NCBI GenBank assembly: GCA_947456625.1
Contig: CANGQJ010000014.1
Coordinates: forward strand, 1-57,131
Reading direction: 5' to 3'
DNA: 57,131 nucleotides
Origin: Bacteroidota bacterium
Lineage (GTDB): Bacteria; Bacteroidota; Bacteroidia; Chitinophagales; Chitinophagaceae
This document shows, piece after piece, positions 35,910 through 44,690 of this stretch (its first letter is position 1; every line of letters starts with the position of its first letter). Made by a program: the position numbers and the translations under genes. A model generated the notes under the pieces. That model ran no database searches, was not told where the DNA came from, and saw nothing but the letters and a program-made list of their open reading frames with translations.

Positions 35910-37760
35910 CTAAAAATATATTTCCAAATTACACCTTTGTTTTAAGGCACTCACCAAAGGAAATTGCTCCGCAATGCGCTCATATTTTTGTTTACTATTT
36001 AAACGCATATGCAAAGGCACGTCCTCTTTTTCGCCAGCCTCCACTAGGATATCAAATTGAATAGCTCGGTTATTAAATGCTTCCCAAATTTTTTCTAAAA
36101 AGCTCATGCGTTCCTGCTCCACAAATTTTTGAGCAGTTAAAGCGCCTACGGTTACCGTAAAATGAATGTCATCAATGATATTTAAAACAGCCACTTTAAA
36201 TGTACCCGAGGAAGCATGTTTAGCGTTTGCCTCTAAGTAAATAGCATACTCATCCCAACAAGTTTTTAATAATTGCATTTCAAGTGGCTGGGATTCTTTT
36301 ACTTCTTCAATGTCATATTCCTTACCATATTTTTGTTGCAATACGGCTAGTAAATTTTTCTTAGGTCCTGTATCTCCGCTGCTTGCAGCAGGCGGAATAA
36401 CGGGTATTGGATTGGCTTTTACATTAGCTGCGCTTGCACTAATGTTTGCACTTGTGCTAGTATTTGTGGATGCAATATTACTTGTACTTTTGTTTGTATT
36501 TGCAGCAATAGCAGGACTATTGGTATCCTTGGTTTCAATGACTAGTTTAGCCTCTGCGTTTACAAAACTATTACTAAGTGGTACTATTTTTTTTAATCGA
36601 ATAGGGTACTGTGCGTCAACTAGTTTTTTTTTTACTATTTGGTTGTCATCCAAACTTAATTCAATGGCCTGCGCTAAAAAATTTAATTTAATTAATGCCA
36701 TCTCTACATGAAGTCGTTTGTTGCGCGCCATTTTAAACTGAATCTCGGCTTCGTTTAAAATATTTAAAGCACTTACTAAATAAGGGGTGCTAATTTCTTT
36801 GGCCGTATTTACGTATTGATCTTTCCAGCCTTCAATGGATTCAAGTAATCCAGCGCTTGCGGGGTCCTTACAAACTAAAATATTTCTAATAAAACTTGCT
36901 AAGCCTTCTAGTACCATATCGCCTTCAAATCCTTTTTGATTGATTTCATCAAAAAGCAACATGGCTCCTGTTAAATCCTGCTTGGTTAAAAAATTAATTA
37001 GTTTAAAAAAGTAAGCCTCGTCTAAAATGTTTAAATGCTCTAAGGTATTGGCATATGTTAATTCCCCGTTTGAGAAACTTACAATTTTATCTAAAATACT
37101 AAGGGCGTCACGCATACAACCCTCGCTTTTTTGCGCAATTAATTGAAGTGCATTACGCTCGGCTTTAATATGTTCTTTGCCAATGATTTCCTCTAAGTGT
37201 TCAACGGTATCATTGGAGGTAATTCTTTTAAAATCAAAAATTTGACACCTACTTAATATGGTAGGTAAAATTTTATGTTTTTCGGTGGTGGCTAAAATAA
37301 AAATAGCATGTGCAGGTGGCTCCTCTAATGTTTTTAAGAATGCATTAAATGCACTGGCACTTAACATGTGCACCTCATCCACAATATATACTTTGTATTT
37401 ACCAGCTTGTGGTGCAAAACGAACCTGGTCCACCAAAGTTCTAATATCGTCTACGGAGTTGTTGCTTGCAGCATCTAACTCATGAATATTTAAACTCGCT
37501 CCTTTTTCAAATGAAGTACAACTATCACAAGTATTACATGCTTCTCCTTCTTTAGTAATATTAGTACAGTTAATTGTTTTAGCTAAAATACGTGCACAAG
37601 TTGTTTTACCCACCCCTCTAGGACCACAAAATAAAAAGGCATGCGCCAAATGATTATTTAAAATGGCATTTTTTAAGGTAGTTGTAATATGGGACTGTCC
37701 CACAACAGTATTAAAGTTTTGGGGCCTATATTTTCGGGCTGAAACAACAAAATTATCCAT
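35910..37760 (-). CDS. dnaX: DNA polymerase III tau (and probably gamma) subunit
   Basis: A 616-residue clamp-loader ATPase. Domain I has Walker A CGPRGVGKTTCARILAK (~45-60), the zinc module CTNITKEGEACNTCDSC (~65-85), the DEVHMLS Walker B and the SRC sensor motif (TILSRCQIF); domains II and III run to about residue 370. A tau-only region (~380-616) begins with an Ala/Asn/Thr-rich linker (NTNKSTSNIASTNTSTSANISASAANVKA). Codons 376-379 hold a ten-A run where slippage would stop translation at once, so a gamma form is predicted. The gene is monocistronic or starts a unit; its 3' end converges with the SUI1 gene. Confidence 0.93.
   Translation of the reverse strand: MDNFVVSARKYRPQNFNTVVGQSHITTTLKNAILNNHLAHAFLFCGPRGVGKTTCARILAKTINCTNITKEGEACNTCDSCTSFEKGASLNIHELDAASNNSVDDIRTLVDQVRFAPQAGKYKVYIVDEVHMLSASAFNAFLKTLEEPPAHAIFILATTEKHKILPTILSRCQIFDFKRITSNDTVEHLEEIIGKEHIKAERNALQLIAQKSEGCMRDALSILDKIVSFSNGELTYANTLEHLNILDEAYFFKLINFLTKQDLTGAMLLFDEINQKGFEGDMVLEGLASFIRNILVCKDPASAGLLESIEGWKDQYVNTAKEISTPYLVSALNILNEAEIQFKMARNKRLHVEMALIKLNFLAQAIELSLDDNQIVKKKLVDAQYPIRLKKIVPLSNSFVNAEAKLVIETKDTNSPAIAANTNKSTSNIASTNTSTSANISASAANVKANPIPVIPPAASSGDTGPKKNLLAVLQQKYGKEYDIEEVKESQPLEMQLLKTCWDEYAIYLEANAKHASSGTFKVAVLNIIDDIHFTVTVGALTAQKFVEQERMSFLEKIWEAFNNRAIQFDILVEAGEKEDVPLHMRLNSKQKYERIAEQFPLVSALKQRCNLEIYF
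36624..36633 (-). promoter_or_regulatory. Predicted dnaX slippage site (ten-A run)
   Basis: On the coding strand the third base of GTA and three AAA codons form A10 (codons 376-379). One extra A gives AAA-ACT-AGT-TGA, stopping after Thr-Ser; one A fewer gives AAA-AAC-TAG, stopping at once. A second run (A8, 36587-36594) lies 11 codons on, and there too both shifted frames close within a few codons. This resembles the Thermus dnaX transcriptional-slippage signal. Confidence 0.65.
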
Positions 37761-37826
37761 AGTAGACGCGCAATATACACATTATCCCCTTAAAATATAA
37801 GTGCGTTTTATGCACATTAGGTTGGA

Positions 37827-39023
37827 TTATTTTTGAGCTCCTGGGGCTTGGTATTCCATAACCGGGTGACGTTCAAATGGGTGTGTATTTTGATCAAAAA
37901 TATACCTGTAAGTAACCATATGACGGCTAGGTTTGGCGCCTAAACTTTTATAAATATTAACCATTTTGGGGTTCCAGTCGGCAGCCCAACCCATTTCATA
38001 TTCTTGGTAGGTTTTAATATCATAAAGTAATAGGGCGCATGAATAAATTAAAAAGCTATCAATGCCTAAGGACTGATATTTTGGTACTACACCAAAAGCA
38101 ATTCCAGTTAATCTGTTATTGGCGCCTTTCCATTTCATCCACAACAAATGTAGTTTTTGTTTTAGCCCAAGTTTACCATTAAAATATTTAAAGTACTGGT
38201 TTACATCTGGGATATTAATGAACATAGCAATTGGTTCCGCATTATAATAAGCAAACCAAATAACCCTTGGATCCATGATAGGTTTTAGGGTTTTGAATAA
38301 TTTCATGATTTGCTCAAATGTAATGGCCTTAGCCTCGCCATGTTGTGCCCAAGCTGCATTGTAAATAGTTACAAAATCCCTTGCATACTTTTCTAAATTG
38401 GATTTGTCTAAATATTTTGCTTCGTAACCAGCTTTTGCTTTGAATTTTTCGTAGCGTTCTTTAAAACGGGTAGGAAGTCCTTCAAATATGTCAAGCCTAT
38501 AATAATATTGATTGTAAAAATTTTCAAAACCATAGTTTTCTATAAGGCTTTGATAATAATCTGGATTAAAAGACATGCCATACATAGGTTGTTTGTCAAA
38601 TCCTTCCACCATAAGCCCCCACCATTTATCACGGTCGCCAAAATTAACGGGACCATCCATGGCTTCCATTCCATTTTCAATTAACCAATTTTTTGCAGTA
38701 TCAAATAATAAATTGGCAGCTGCTTGGTCATGGACACAATCAAAAAAACCAACACAACCCACTGGATAATGGGTGCCCTTGTTTTTATATTTTGGATAAT
38801 AAAATGCTGCTATACGACCAATGGTCTCGCCATTTGTGTTTTGCAGCAACCAGCCTTTTGCAGCGCCACCTTCCTTAAAAAGTTTATTTTTAGAAGGATT
38901 AAAAACGGCTTCTACTTCATTGTCTAATGGACGAATATAATTGGGATTGCCTTTATTAATAGTGGCATTAAATTCCAAAAAAGCGTCTAGTAGTTTTGGT
39001 GTATTAATATGTACAATTTGCAT
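37827..39023 (-). CDS. GNAT-fold acyltransferase-like hypothetical protein
   Basis: A 398-residue cytosolic protein with no signal or membrane segment. The C-terminal half (RVIWFAYYNAEPIAMFINIPDVNQYF ... RLTGIAFGVVPKYQSLGIDSFLIYS ... MGWAADWNPKMVNIYKSLGAKPSRHMVTYRYIF) has the strand/helix order and the V-V-P-x-x-Q-x-x-G-I acyl-CoA loop of GNAT N-acyltransferases. The N-terminal half (GNPNYIRPLDNEVEAVFNPSKN; GPVNFGDRDKWWGLMVEGF) belongs to a conserved but uncharacterised family. Substrate unknown. It is followed by dnaX on the same strand and preceded by rsmE at 9 bp, so rsmE and this gene are likely cotranscribed. Confidence 0.75.
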   Translation of the reverse strand: MQIVHINTPKLLDAFLEFNATINKGNPNYIRPLDNEVEAVFNPSKNKLFKEGGAAKGWLLQNTNGETIGRIAAFYYPKYKNKGTHYPVGCVGFFDCVHDQAAANLLFDTAKNWLIENGMEAMDGPVNFGDRDKWWGLMVEGFDKQPMYGMSFNPDYYQSLIENYGFENFYNQYYYRLDIFEGLPTRFKERYEKFKAKAGYEAKYLDKSNLEKYARDFVTIYNAAWAQHGEAKAITFEQIMKLFKTLKPIMDPRVIWFAYYNAEPIAMFINIPDVNQYFKYFNGKLGLKQKLHLLWMKWKGANNRLTGIAFGVVPKYQSLGIDSFLIYSCALLLYDIKTYQEYEMGWAADWNPKMVNIYKSLGAKPSRHMVTYRYIFDQNTHPFERHPVMEYQAPGAQK

Positions 39024-39032
39024 ACTAGTAAG

Positions 39033-39734
39033 TTAGAATTTTTTTAATACGCTTAATGCAAATATACCAGCAGTTTCGGTTCTAAGGCGGGTGTTACCTA
39101 AATGAATTGCTTGGTAATTATTTTTTATTGCCAACTCAATTTCGCTAGGGGTAAAATCACCTTCGGGCCCAATTAATACAATACAATCACTGCCAGGTTC
39201 AATGGCTTTAATACTTTCTTTGTGGCCAGGCTCGCAGTGCGCAATAAATTGTTGCTTGGCTTTATGTTGTTCTATAAAACTTTTAAGGGCAGTAGGAGCG
39301 GGTAAATTGGGAAGCCATACTTGCTTACTTTGTATCATGGCCGACTGTAAAATGTTTTGCATTCTGTCCATTTTAAAACGCTCATGTATGGTACGTTCGC
39401 AAATTAAAGGAACAATAGTATGAATGCCCATTTCGGTTGCTTTTTCAAAAAGCCATTCTAAGCGGACCGCATTTTTTAACAAAGAAATTCCTAAAACTAT
39501 TTTTTGTTCCAAAGGACTTTGTGTTTTATGCGCAGTAATATTTACGGTAGTGTTTTTTTTATGTGCTAATGTAATAACAGCTTCAAAAATTTCACCCATT
39601 CCATTGGTTATTTCTAAAGGGTCACCTTCCTGCATTCTTAATACCTGCACACAATGCTTGCTGGTGTCCTCACTTAGGGTATAAGTGTTGCTGTGATTGG
39701 TAATTAAGGGTTCGTAAAAATAGGGTGCCGACAT
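39033..39734 (-). CDS. rsmE: 16S rRNA (uracil1498-N3)-methyltransferase
   Basis: A 233-residue SPOUT-class methyltransferase. The N-terminal PUA-like part (HCVQVLRMQEGDPLEITNGMGEIFEA) is followed by the knot domain: KNAVRLEWLFEKATEMGIHTIVPLICERTIH, then CIVLIGPEGDFTPSEIELA and LGNTRLRTETAGIFALSVL, the S-adenosylmethionine-binding loops. It methylates U1498 of 16S rRNA in the assembled 30S subunit. Standard length, no anomalies. ATG 39734 gives a start (SAPYFYEPLI) like other family members. Confidence 0.92.
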   Translation of the reverse strand: MSAPYFYEPLITNHSNTYTLSEDTSKHCVQVLRMQEGDPLEITNGMGEIFEAVITLAHKKNTTVNITAHKTQSPLEQKIVLGISLLKNAVRLEWLFEKATEMGIHTIVPLICERTIHERFKMDRMQNILQSAMIQSKQVWLPNLPAPTALKSFIEQHKAKQQFIAHCEPGHKESIKAIEPGSDCIVLIGPEGDFTPSEIELAIKNNYQAIHLGNTRLRTETAGIFALSVLKKF

Positions 39735-39780
39735 AAACTTGAATAGTTTTAAAGAAACTAAAGTAGCAATTTAGTTGCAA

Positions 39781-41355
39781 TTAAAAAGGACTGTCGTCAC
39801 CAAGGCCTTCGTCAAACTCTCCACCATTCATTTTGCTTCCCTGAATAAAAAAGCGACCACCGTCACCACCCGCTGCAGGGTCATTAAAACTAGATGCTGG
39901 TTTATAGTTGCTTGGAAGTCCAGGTAAAGTACCTGAGTCGCCATCCCATTCTTCAAAACGTTGAATGTCTAGGCGGGCTCTTAATTTAATTAAATCCAAG
40001 GATCCGTTTCTGTGTTTTGCAATTCTAATATGCGTTTCGCCCTGTGTACTTTCGCCCATCTCATTACTCATTACTTCGTAGTATTCAGGACGGTAAATAA
40101 ACATTACCATATCGGCATCCTGCTCAATTGCACCCGATTCACGAAGGTCACTCAACTGCGGCATCTTACTTTCTTTTCTGGTTTCCACCGCACGACTTAA
40201 TTGAGAAAGCGCTATGATAGGAATTTGTAATTCTTTTGCCAGTGCTTTTAAACTTCGAGAGATATTACTAATTTCTTGTTCACGATTAGAATTTCTATCA
40301 CCCGAGCCACTCATTAATTGTAAGTAGTCAATGATGATAATTTTTACTTGATGCTTGTTAACCAACCTTCTTGCTTTGGCTCTAAATTCAAAAATGTTTA
40401 AAGCGGCAGTGTCGTCGATATATATTGGAGCAGTCTCTAGTTTTTTAATACCCTTACTATGTAATTGCTGGTATTCGTAATCTTCTAATTTACCTCGTGA
40501 AATTTTTTCCATTTTAATTTCACTCTCCGCACTTAAAATTCTTTGTACCAATTGTGATGCACTCATCTCCAAGCTAAAAAATCCAACAGCTTGCGGTTTG
40601 GTAGGATGCAGTGCAGCATTACGTGCTAGGTTTAATGCAAAGGCAGTTTTACCTACCGAAGGACGAGCGGCTAAAATAATTAAGTCGGTAGGTTGCCATC
40701 CGTAAGTGATACGATCAAGTGAATTAAATCCACTAGGCACGCCCGAAATTTCATCCTTCTTAGTCCTTAATTCATCAATTCTATTAACGGCGTCGGCTAA
40801 TGCATTTTGAATATCAACGAAATTCTTTTTTAAATAATTGTTTGTGATATTAAACATTTTAGTTTCGCTATCATCAAGCAAATCAAAAACATCGGTGCTA
40901 TCCTCATATGCGTTTGCAATTACTTCACCACTAATTCTTATAAGTTCTCTTTGAATAAATTTCTGTAAAACAATACGTGCGTGTGCTTCAATGTTGGCAG
41001 TAGAAACCACCACATTGGTCAACTTTGAAATGTAGTAGGCACCACCCACCATATCCAACTGCTCGCGTTTTTTTAAAGCCTCTACCACCGTTAGCATGTC
41101 AATGGGCTGATTGTCCATTTGCAAGGCTTGCATGGCCTGAAAAATCATTTGGTGCGCATCGGTATAAAAACACTCTGGTTTTAAAATTTCGGTAACGGTA
41201 TCAAACGCACTTTTTTCTAAAAGAATTCCTCCAAGTACGGCTTCTTCCAATTCTTTAGCCTGAGGTGGAATTTTTCCATACATCATGGAACTAATATCCA
41301 CATTGGTACTCTTTTTGCGGTTTTTAGTATTGATATTGATATTTGGAATAGACAT
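39781..41355 (-). CDS. dnaB: Replicative DNA helicase
   Basis: A 524-residue hexameric helicase. Met 41355 (MSIPNININTKNRKKSTN) is preferred; the frame remains open upstream to 41493, but that stretch has no family similarity. The N-terminal collar domain has GKIPPQAKELEEAVLGGILLEKSAFD (~28-52). The RecA core has Walker A AARPSVGKTAFALNLARNAA, FFSLEMSASQLVQRIL, IIIDYLQLM, QEISNISRSLKALAKEL, SQLSRAVE, the PQLSDLRESGAIEQDADMVMF block and IAKHRNG. The C-terminal tail is Gly/Asp-rich, ending DSPF like single-stranded-DNA-binding protein tails. It is divergent from pheT; no intein. Confidence 0.93.
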   Translation of the reverse strand: MSIPNININTKNRKKSTNVDISSMMYGKIPPQAKELEEAVLGGILLEKSAFDTVTEILKPECFYTDAHQMIFQAMQALQMDNQPIDMLTVVEALKKREQLDMVGGAYYISKLTNVVVSTANIEAHARIVLQKFIQRELIRISGEVIANAYEDSTDVFDLLDDSETKMFNITNNYLKKNFVDIQNALADAVNRIDELRTKKDEISGVPSGFNSLDRITYGWQPTDLIILAARPSVGKTAFALNLARNAALHPTKPQAVGFFSLEMSASQLVQRILSAESEIKMEKISRGKLEDYEYQQLHSKGIKKLETAPIYIDDTAALNIFEFRAKARRLVNKHQVKIIIIDYLQLMSGSGDRNSNREQEISNISRSLKALAKELQIPIIALSQLSRAVETRKESKMPQLSDLRESGAIEQDADMVMFIYRPEYYEVMSNEMGESTQGETHIRIAKHRNGSLDLIKLRARLDIQRFEEWDGDSGTLPGLPSNYKPASSFNDPAAGGDGGRFFIQGSKMNGGEFDEGLGDDSPF

Positions 41356-41427
41356 AAAATTCAACTGTTTTCTTAATGCGAAAATCCACTCTAAAAAGGA
41401 GATCATGAAATTTATTTTCATTTTTGG

Positions 41428-41511
41428 ATATCCACAAAAACCTTCAACCGCAATGCACATGATTTTTGGGTTATTCACCTGTTTTGCACCCAAAAAATGG
41501 GGTTATTCACT
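41428..41511 (+). promoter_or_regulatory. Cluster of DnaA-box-like 9-mers upstream of dnaB
   Basis: ATATCCACA (41428-41436), TTATTCACC (41471-41479) and TTATTCACT (41503-41511) each match TTATnCACA at 8 of 9 positions, all in the same direction. The last two lie in an 11-bp direct repeat (GGGTTATTCAC at 41468 and 41500) spaced by 32 bp, about three helical turns. They lie in the dnaB-pheT divergent gap. Confidence 0.35.
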
Positions 41512-41541
41512 TTAGAGGGGACAGGGGGTCAAAAAAATGCT

Positions 41542-41549
41542 TATTTTTG
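41542..41549 (+). promoter_or_regulatory. -7 promoter element of pheT
   Basis: TATTTTTG, a full TAnnTTTG match, 23 bp upstream of the pheT ATG. No convincing TTG is present 19-23 bp further upstream. Confidence 0.45.
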
Positions 41550-41572
41550 AAGCCATACTTTAAAGTGCTTAT

Positions 41573-43984
41573 ATGACCATTAGTTACAATTGGCTGAGTG
41601 AATATTTACCTAAAACAATTAGCCCGGAACAATTATCTACCATTTTAACTTCCATTGGTTTGGAAGTAGAATCTTTAGAAAAAATAGAAAATTTTAAAGG
41701 TGGTCTAGCAGGTTTGGTAGTAGGCGAAGTTGTGGAGCTAAGTCAACATCCTAATGCCGATAAATTAAAATTAACTAAGGTAAATACCGGCGGGGATAGA
41801 CCCTTAAATATTGTATGTGGTGCAAGCAATGTAGCATTGGGTCAAAAAGTGGTGGTTGCGCCCATTGGCACTACCATTTATCCAAAGTCTGCCGAGGCTG
41901 GAATTACAATGAAATTGGCTAAGATCAGAGGCGAAGAAAGTGAGGGTATGATTTGTGCCGAAGATGAAATTGGGATTAGTGATGATCACGGTGGTATTAT
42001 AGTTTTAGATGCAAGCATTAAAGCAGGTACTCCTGTAAGTAAATTGTATGAATATTACGCGGACTGGGTTTATGAAATTGGCCTTACGCCAAACCGTATG
42101 GATGCCATGAGTCATTATGGTGTTGCAAAGGATGTTTGTGCTTATTTATCTTATCATGAAGCACCCACAAGTGCAATAAGTCCTTACACTAAATTGTCTA
42201 GCAAAGATGCTAGTGTAAAGCCTTTTAAAGTAATTATTGAAGATCAAAAAGCTTGTGCACGATATAGTGGTTTAGTTTTAGAGGGGGTGCAAGTAAAAGA
42301 TTCGCCTAATTGGTTAAAAAATAAATTAAGCGCCATTGGGGTGCGCAGTATTAATAATATTGTGGATGTTACTAATTATATTTTACACGAAACTGGACAA
42401 CCACTTCACGCATTTGATGCGGCTCAAATAAAGGACGCAACAGTTGTGGTAAAAAAATATCCTGCTGGAACTTTATTTGTTACACTAGATGGAACAGAAC
42501 GTAAATTAGCTGCAACCGATTTAATGATAAGTGATACCGAAAAGCCTTTGTGTATTGCAGGTGTTTTTGGTGGATTAAAAAGTGGAGTGTCTGCAAATAC
42601 CAAAACCATATTTTTAGAAAGTGCATGGTTTGAAAACATACATGTGCGTAAAACATCCCTACACCATGGCCTTAGAACCGACGCTGCTACTCGTTTTGAG
42701 AAGGGTGTAGACATTGCAGGTACGGTAAATGTTTTAGAGCGTGCTGCATGTTTAATACAGGAAGTGGCTGGCGGAAAATGCAGTGAAGTAGTGGATGTAT
42801 ATCCTAGCCCTGCAACAAAAACATTGGTAACACTTAGCTATGCATACTTAAAAAAATTAAGTGGTAAAGTGTATGCCACAGAAAAAGTAAAAACTATTTT
42901 AACCAGTTTGGGATTTGAGCTAATTAAGGAAACAGCAGAGCACATTCAAGTAGCTGTGCCTTATCATAAACCAGATATTAGTTTACCTGCCGATTTAGTG
43001 GAGGAAGTTTTAAGGATTGACGGTTTGGACAATATTGAAATTCCAAGTGCAATTACCATGAGTCCTTCGGTAGATCCTTTAGAGCATAAAGAAAAGTTCA
43101 AAGAAAAAATTGCCAATTATTTAGTAGGTCGTGGCTTTACAGAAATATTAACCAACTCCATAACCAATAGCGCTTATTTTAGTGAGGAAACTTTAGCCAC
43201 CTCGGTTAAAATGATTAATAATTTAAGTGCCGATTTAGATGTAATGCGTCCAAGCATGCTAGAAACTGGACTTGAAACCATTGCTTATAATTTAAACAGA
43301 CAAAATAATTTCATTTCATTTTTTGAAATGGGAAAAGTATATGGCAAATCCAATAGCGGAAAATATTTTGAAGCCGAGCAATTGGCCATTTATATTTCGG
43401 GTAAACAACATGCCGATGGTTGGAGAGCAAAAGGAACTGAACAGGATTATTTTGTAGCAAAATCAATAGCACAAAGTATCATTGATTTATTAGGCATTAA
43501 AGGGGTAATTTCCCAAACTTCAACAAATGGATTAACCGAATTTATTTGGAATAAAAAGAAGTTAGGTGCTTTGGAAATGATTGGCAGTAAAAAGTTACAA
43601 GCCTTTGGTATCAAGCAAGCAGTATATTATATCAACTTTGATTTAACCGCTATTTTAAACGCATATCAAAGTAAAAATGTAGTGTACAAGGAGGTTTCAA
43701 AATATCCTTCGGTAGAAAGAGACCTTGCCTTAGTAATTGCAAAAACAGTTGCTTATGACACTATTGATGCCTGTATTAGAGAAGCAAAATTAGCTGCTTT
43801 AAAAGACACCCGTGTGTTTGATATTTTTGAAAGTGAAAAATTGGGGGCAGGTAAAAAATCAGTAGCTATTAATTTTGTTTTTAATGCTGCCGATAAAACT
43901 TTAACCGATGTGGAGATTGACGAGATGATGAAAAAATTAATTCAACTTTTTGAGAAAAATATTCAGGCTGAAATAAGAAAATAA
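41573..43984 (+). CDS. pheT: Phenylalanyl-tRNA synthetase beta subunit
   Basis: An 803-residue subunit of the (alpha-beta)2 enzyme that charges tRNA-Phe. Domain order is complete: an EMAP-like tRNA-binding domain (~40-155; VGEVVELSQHPNADKLKLTKVNTG), the B3/B4 editing region (~210-390; GVRSINNIVDVTNYILHETGQPLHAFDA, TDAATRFEKGVD), B5 (~400-475), the catalytic-like core, and a C-terminal FDX-ACB anticodon-binding domain (~710-803; KYPSVERDLALVI). pheS is not in the window. It begins a + strand set that continues with a coiled-coil gene and zapA. Confidence 0.94.
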   Translation: MTISYNWLSEYLPKTISPEQLSTILTSIGLEVESLEKIENFKGGLAGLVVGEVVELSQHPNADKLKLTKVNTGGDRPLNIVCGASNVALGQKVVVAPIGTTIYPKSAEAGITMKLAKIRGEESEGMICAEDEIGISDDHGGIIVLDASIKAGTPVSKLYEYYADWVYEIGLTPNRMDAMSHYGVAKDVCAYLSYHEAPTSAISPYTKLSSKDASVKPFKVIIEDQKACARYSGLVLEGVQVKDSPNWLKNKLSAIGVRSINNIVDVTNYILHETGQPLHAFDAAQIKDATVVVKKYPAGTLFVTLDGTERKLAATDLMISDTEKPLCIAGVFGGLKSGVSANTKTIFLESAWFENIHVRKTSLHHGLRTDAATRFEKGVDIAGTVNVLERAACLIQEVAGGKCSEVVDVYPSPATKTLVTLSYAYLKKLSGKVYATEKVKTILTSLGFELIKETAEHIQVAVPYHKPDISLPADLVEEVLRIDGLDNIEIPSAITMSPSVDPLEHKEKFKEKIANYLVGRGFTEILTNSITNSAYFSEETLATSVKMINNLSADLDVMRPSMLETGLETIAYNLNRQNNFISFFEMGKVYGKSNSGKYFEAEQLAIYISGKQHADGWRAKGTEQDYFVAKSIAQSIIDLLGIKGVISQTSTNGLTEFIWNKKKLGALEMIGSKKLQAFGIKQAVYYINFDLTAILNAYQSKNVVYKEVSKYPSVERDLALVIAKTVAYDTIDACIREAKLAALKDTRVFDIFESEKLGAGKKSVAINFVFNAADKTLTDVEIDEMMKKLIQLFEKNIQAEIRK

Positions 43985-44011
43985 GTATATTCAAATAATT
44001 AATGTCCTACC

Positions 44012-44302
44012 ATGGTTGATTTAAAAAATGCTATTGCACAATTGCAGGTAAAGCTTTCCGCTTTATTAAAGCAGTACCTGCATTTAGAAAAAGAAAATCA
44101 ACAGTTAAAAGCAACTATTTTGGAGCAAAACCAAGCGCTTCAAAATTCTGATTTAAAACTTAAGGAGCATCAAGCGCAATTAACTGCAGCACTCATGAAC
44201 CAAGGCGCAGGCATGGACCCAAATGAAAAAGCCAAATTGGTTAAAAAAATTGACCAATACATTAAAGAAATTGACCAAAGTATTAATAACCTCACTCCAT
44301 AA
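44012..44302 (+). CDS. Small coiled-coil protein, ZapB-like candidate
   Basis: A 96-residue protein that is almost entirely one heptad-rich coiled coil (LKNAIAQLQVKLSALLKQYLHLEKENQQLKATILEQNQALQNSDLKLKEHQAQL, residues ~4-65), followed by a short second helix (KLVKKIDQYIKEIDQSINNL). No signal or membrane segment. It lies 27 bp after pheT and 17 bp before zapA. Size, composition and the zapA neighbour suggest a ZapB-type partner in Z-ring assembly; this is inferred from context, not from a recognised domain. An alternative is a generic coiled-coil scaffold. Confidence 0.75.
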   Translation: MVDLKNAIAQLQVKLSALLKQYLHLEKENQQLKATILEQNQALQNSDLKLKEHQAQLTAALMNQGAGMDPNEKAKLVKKIDQYIKEIDQSINNLTP

Positions 44303-44319
44303 TCTCACAACGCAAAGCC

Positions 44320-44634
44320 ATGTCTGAGCAACAAAGCAATGATAGCGAATTAATCCCCGTAAATATTACTATCGCCGATCGTAATTATAGGGTTAAAATT
44401 GCTCCAAAGGACGAGGAGGCAGTTCGTAAAACTTCGGCCATCATTAACCAAAAAATGGTGGAGTTTAAGAATTTATACGCTGGTAAGGATATGCAGGATT
44501 ATATTTCTATGGTGCTTTTGTGGTTTACCACCGAGCAACAGTCTGGAGGCCAAAGCCTATATGAGGTCGAAGCCCTTCAAAATCAAATTGAGGCCCTAAC
44601 TGCTAGCATTGAAAAACTGCTCCCTGGTAACTAA
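44320..44634 (+). CDS. zapA: Cell division protein ZapA
   Basis: A 104-residue protein: LIPVNITIADRNYRVKIAPKDEEAVRKTSAIINQKMVEFKNLY-type ZapA head (beta-alpha) domain over residues ~10-60, then a coiled-coil tail (YEVEALQNQIEALTASIEKLL). ZapA bundles and crosslinks FtsZ filaments at mid-cell. The segment DMQDYISMVLLWFTTEQQ, where the helix begins, is usual in the Bacteroidota version. It is the last gene of the pheT set; a structured RNA with its own -7 element begins 57 bp further on. No obvious terminator is seen between them. Confidence 0.9.
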   Translation: MSEQQSNDSELIPVNITIADRNYRVKIAPKDEEAVRKTSAIINQKMVEFKNLYAGKDMQDYISMVLLWFTTEQQSGGQSLYEVEALQNQIEALTASIEKLLPGN

Positions 44635-44680
44635 TTCTTAGGTCTAAGACCAAATTCCAACAAACATTCCATTATTTGTT

Positions 44681-44688
44681 TATCTTCG
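44681..44688 (+). promoter_or_regulatory. -7 promoter element of the structured RNA
   Basis: TATCTTCG differs from TAnnTTTG at one position and ends 2-3 bp before the first paired base of the RNA. This places the RNA 5' end at the base of the closing stem. Confidence 0.45.
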
Positions 44689-44690
44689 TA

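Noticed and set aside
36310..36711. Hydrophobic + strand frame opposite the dnaX linker
   Set aside because: The Ala/Thr/Asn-rich linker of tau reads as a hydrophobic sequence in antisense; not a membrane protein gene.
41356..41493. N-terminal extension of dnaB
   Set aside because: Open frame without family similarity; it would run through the DnaA-box-like region. ATG 41355 is adjacent to the conserved sequence.
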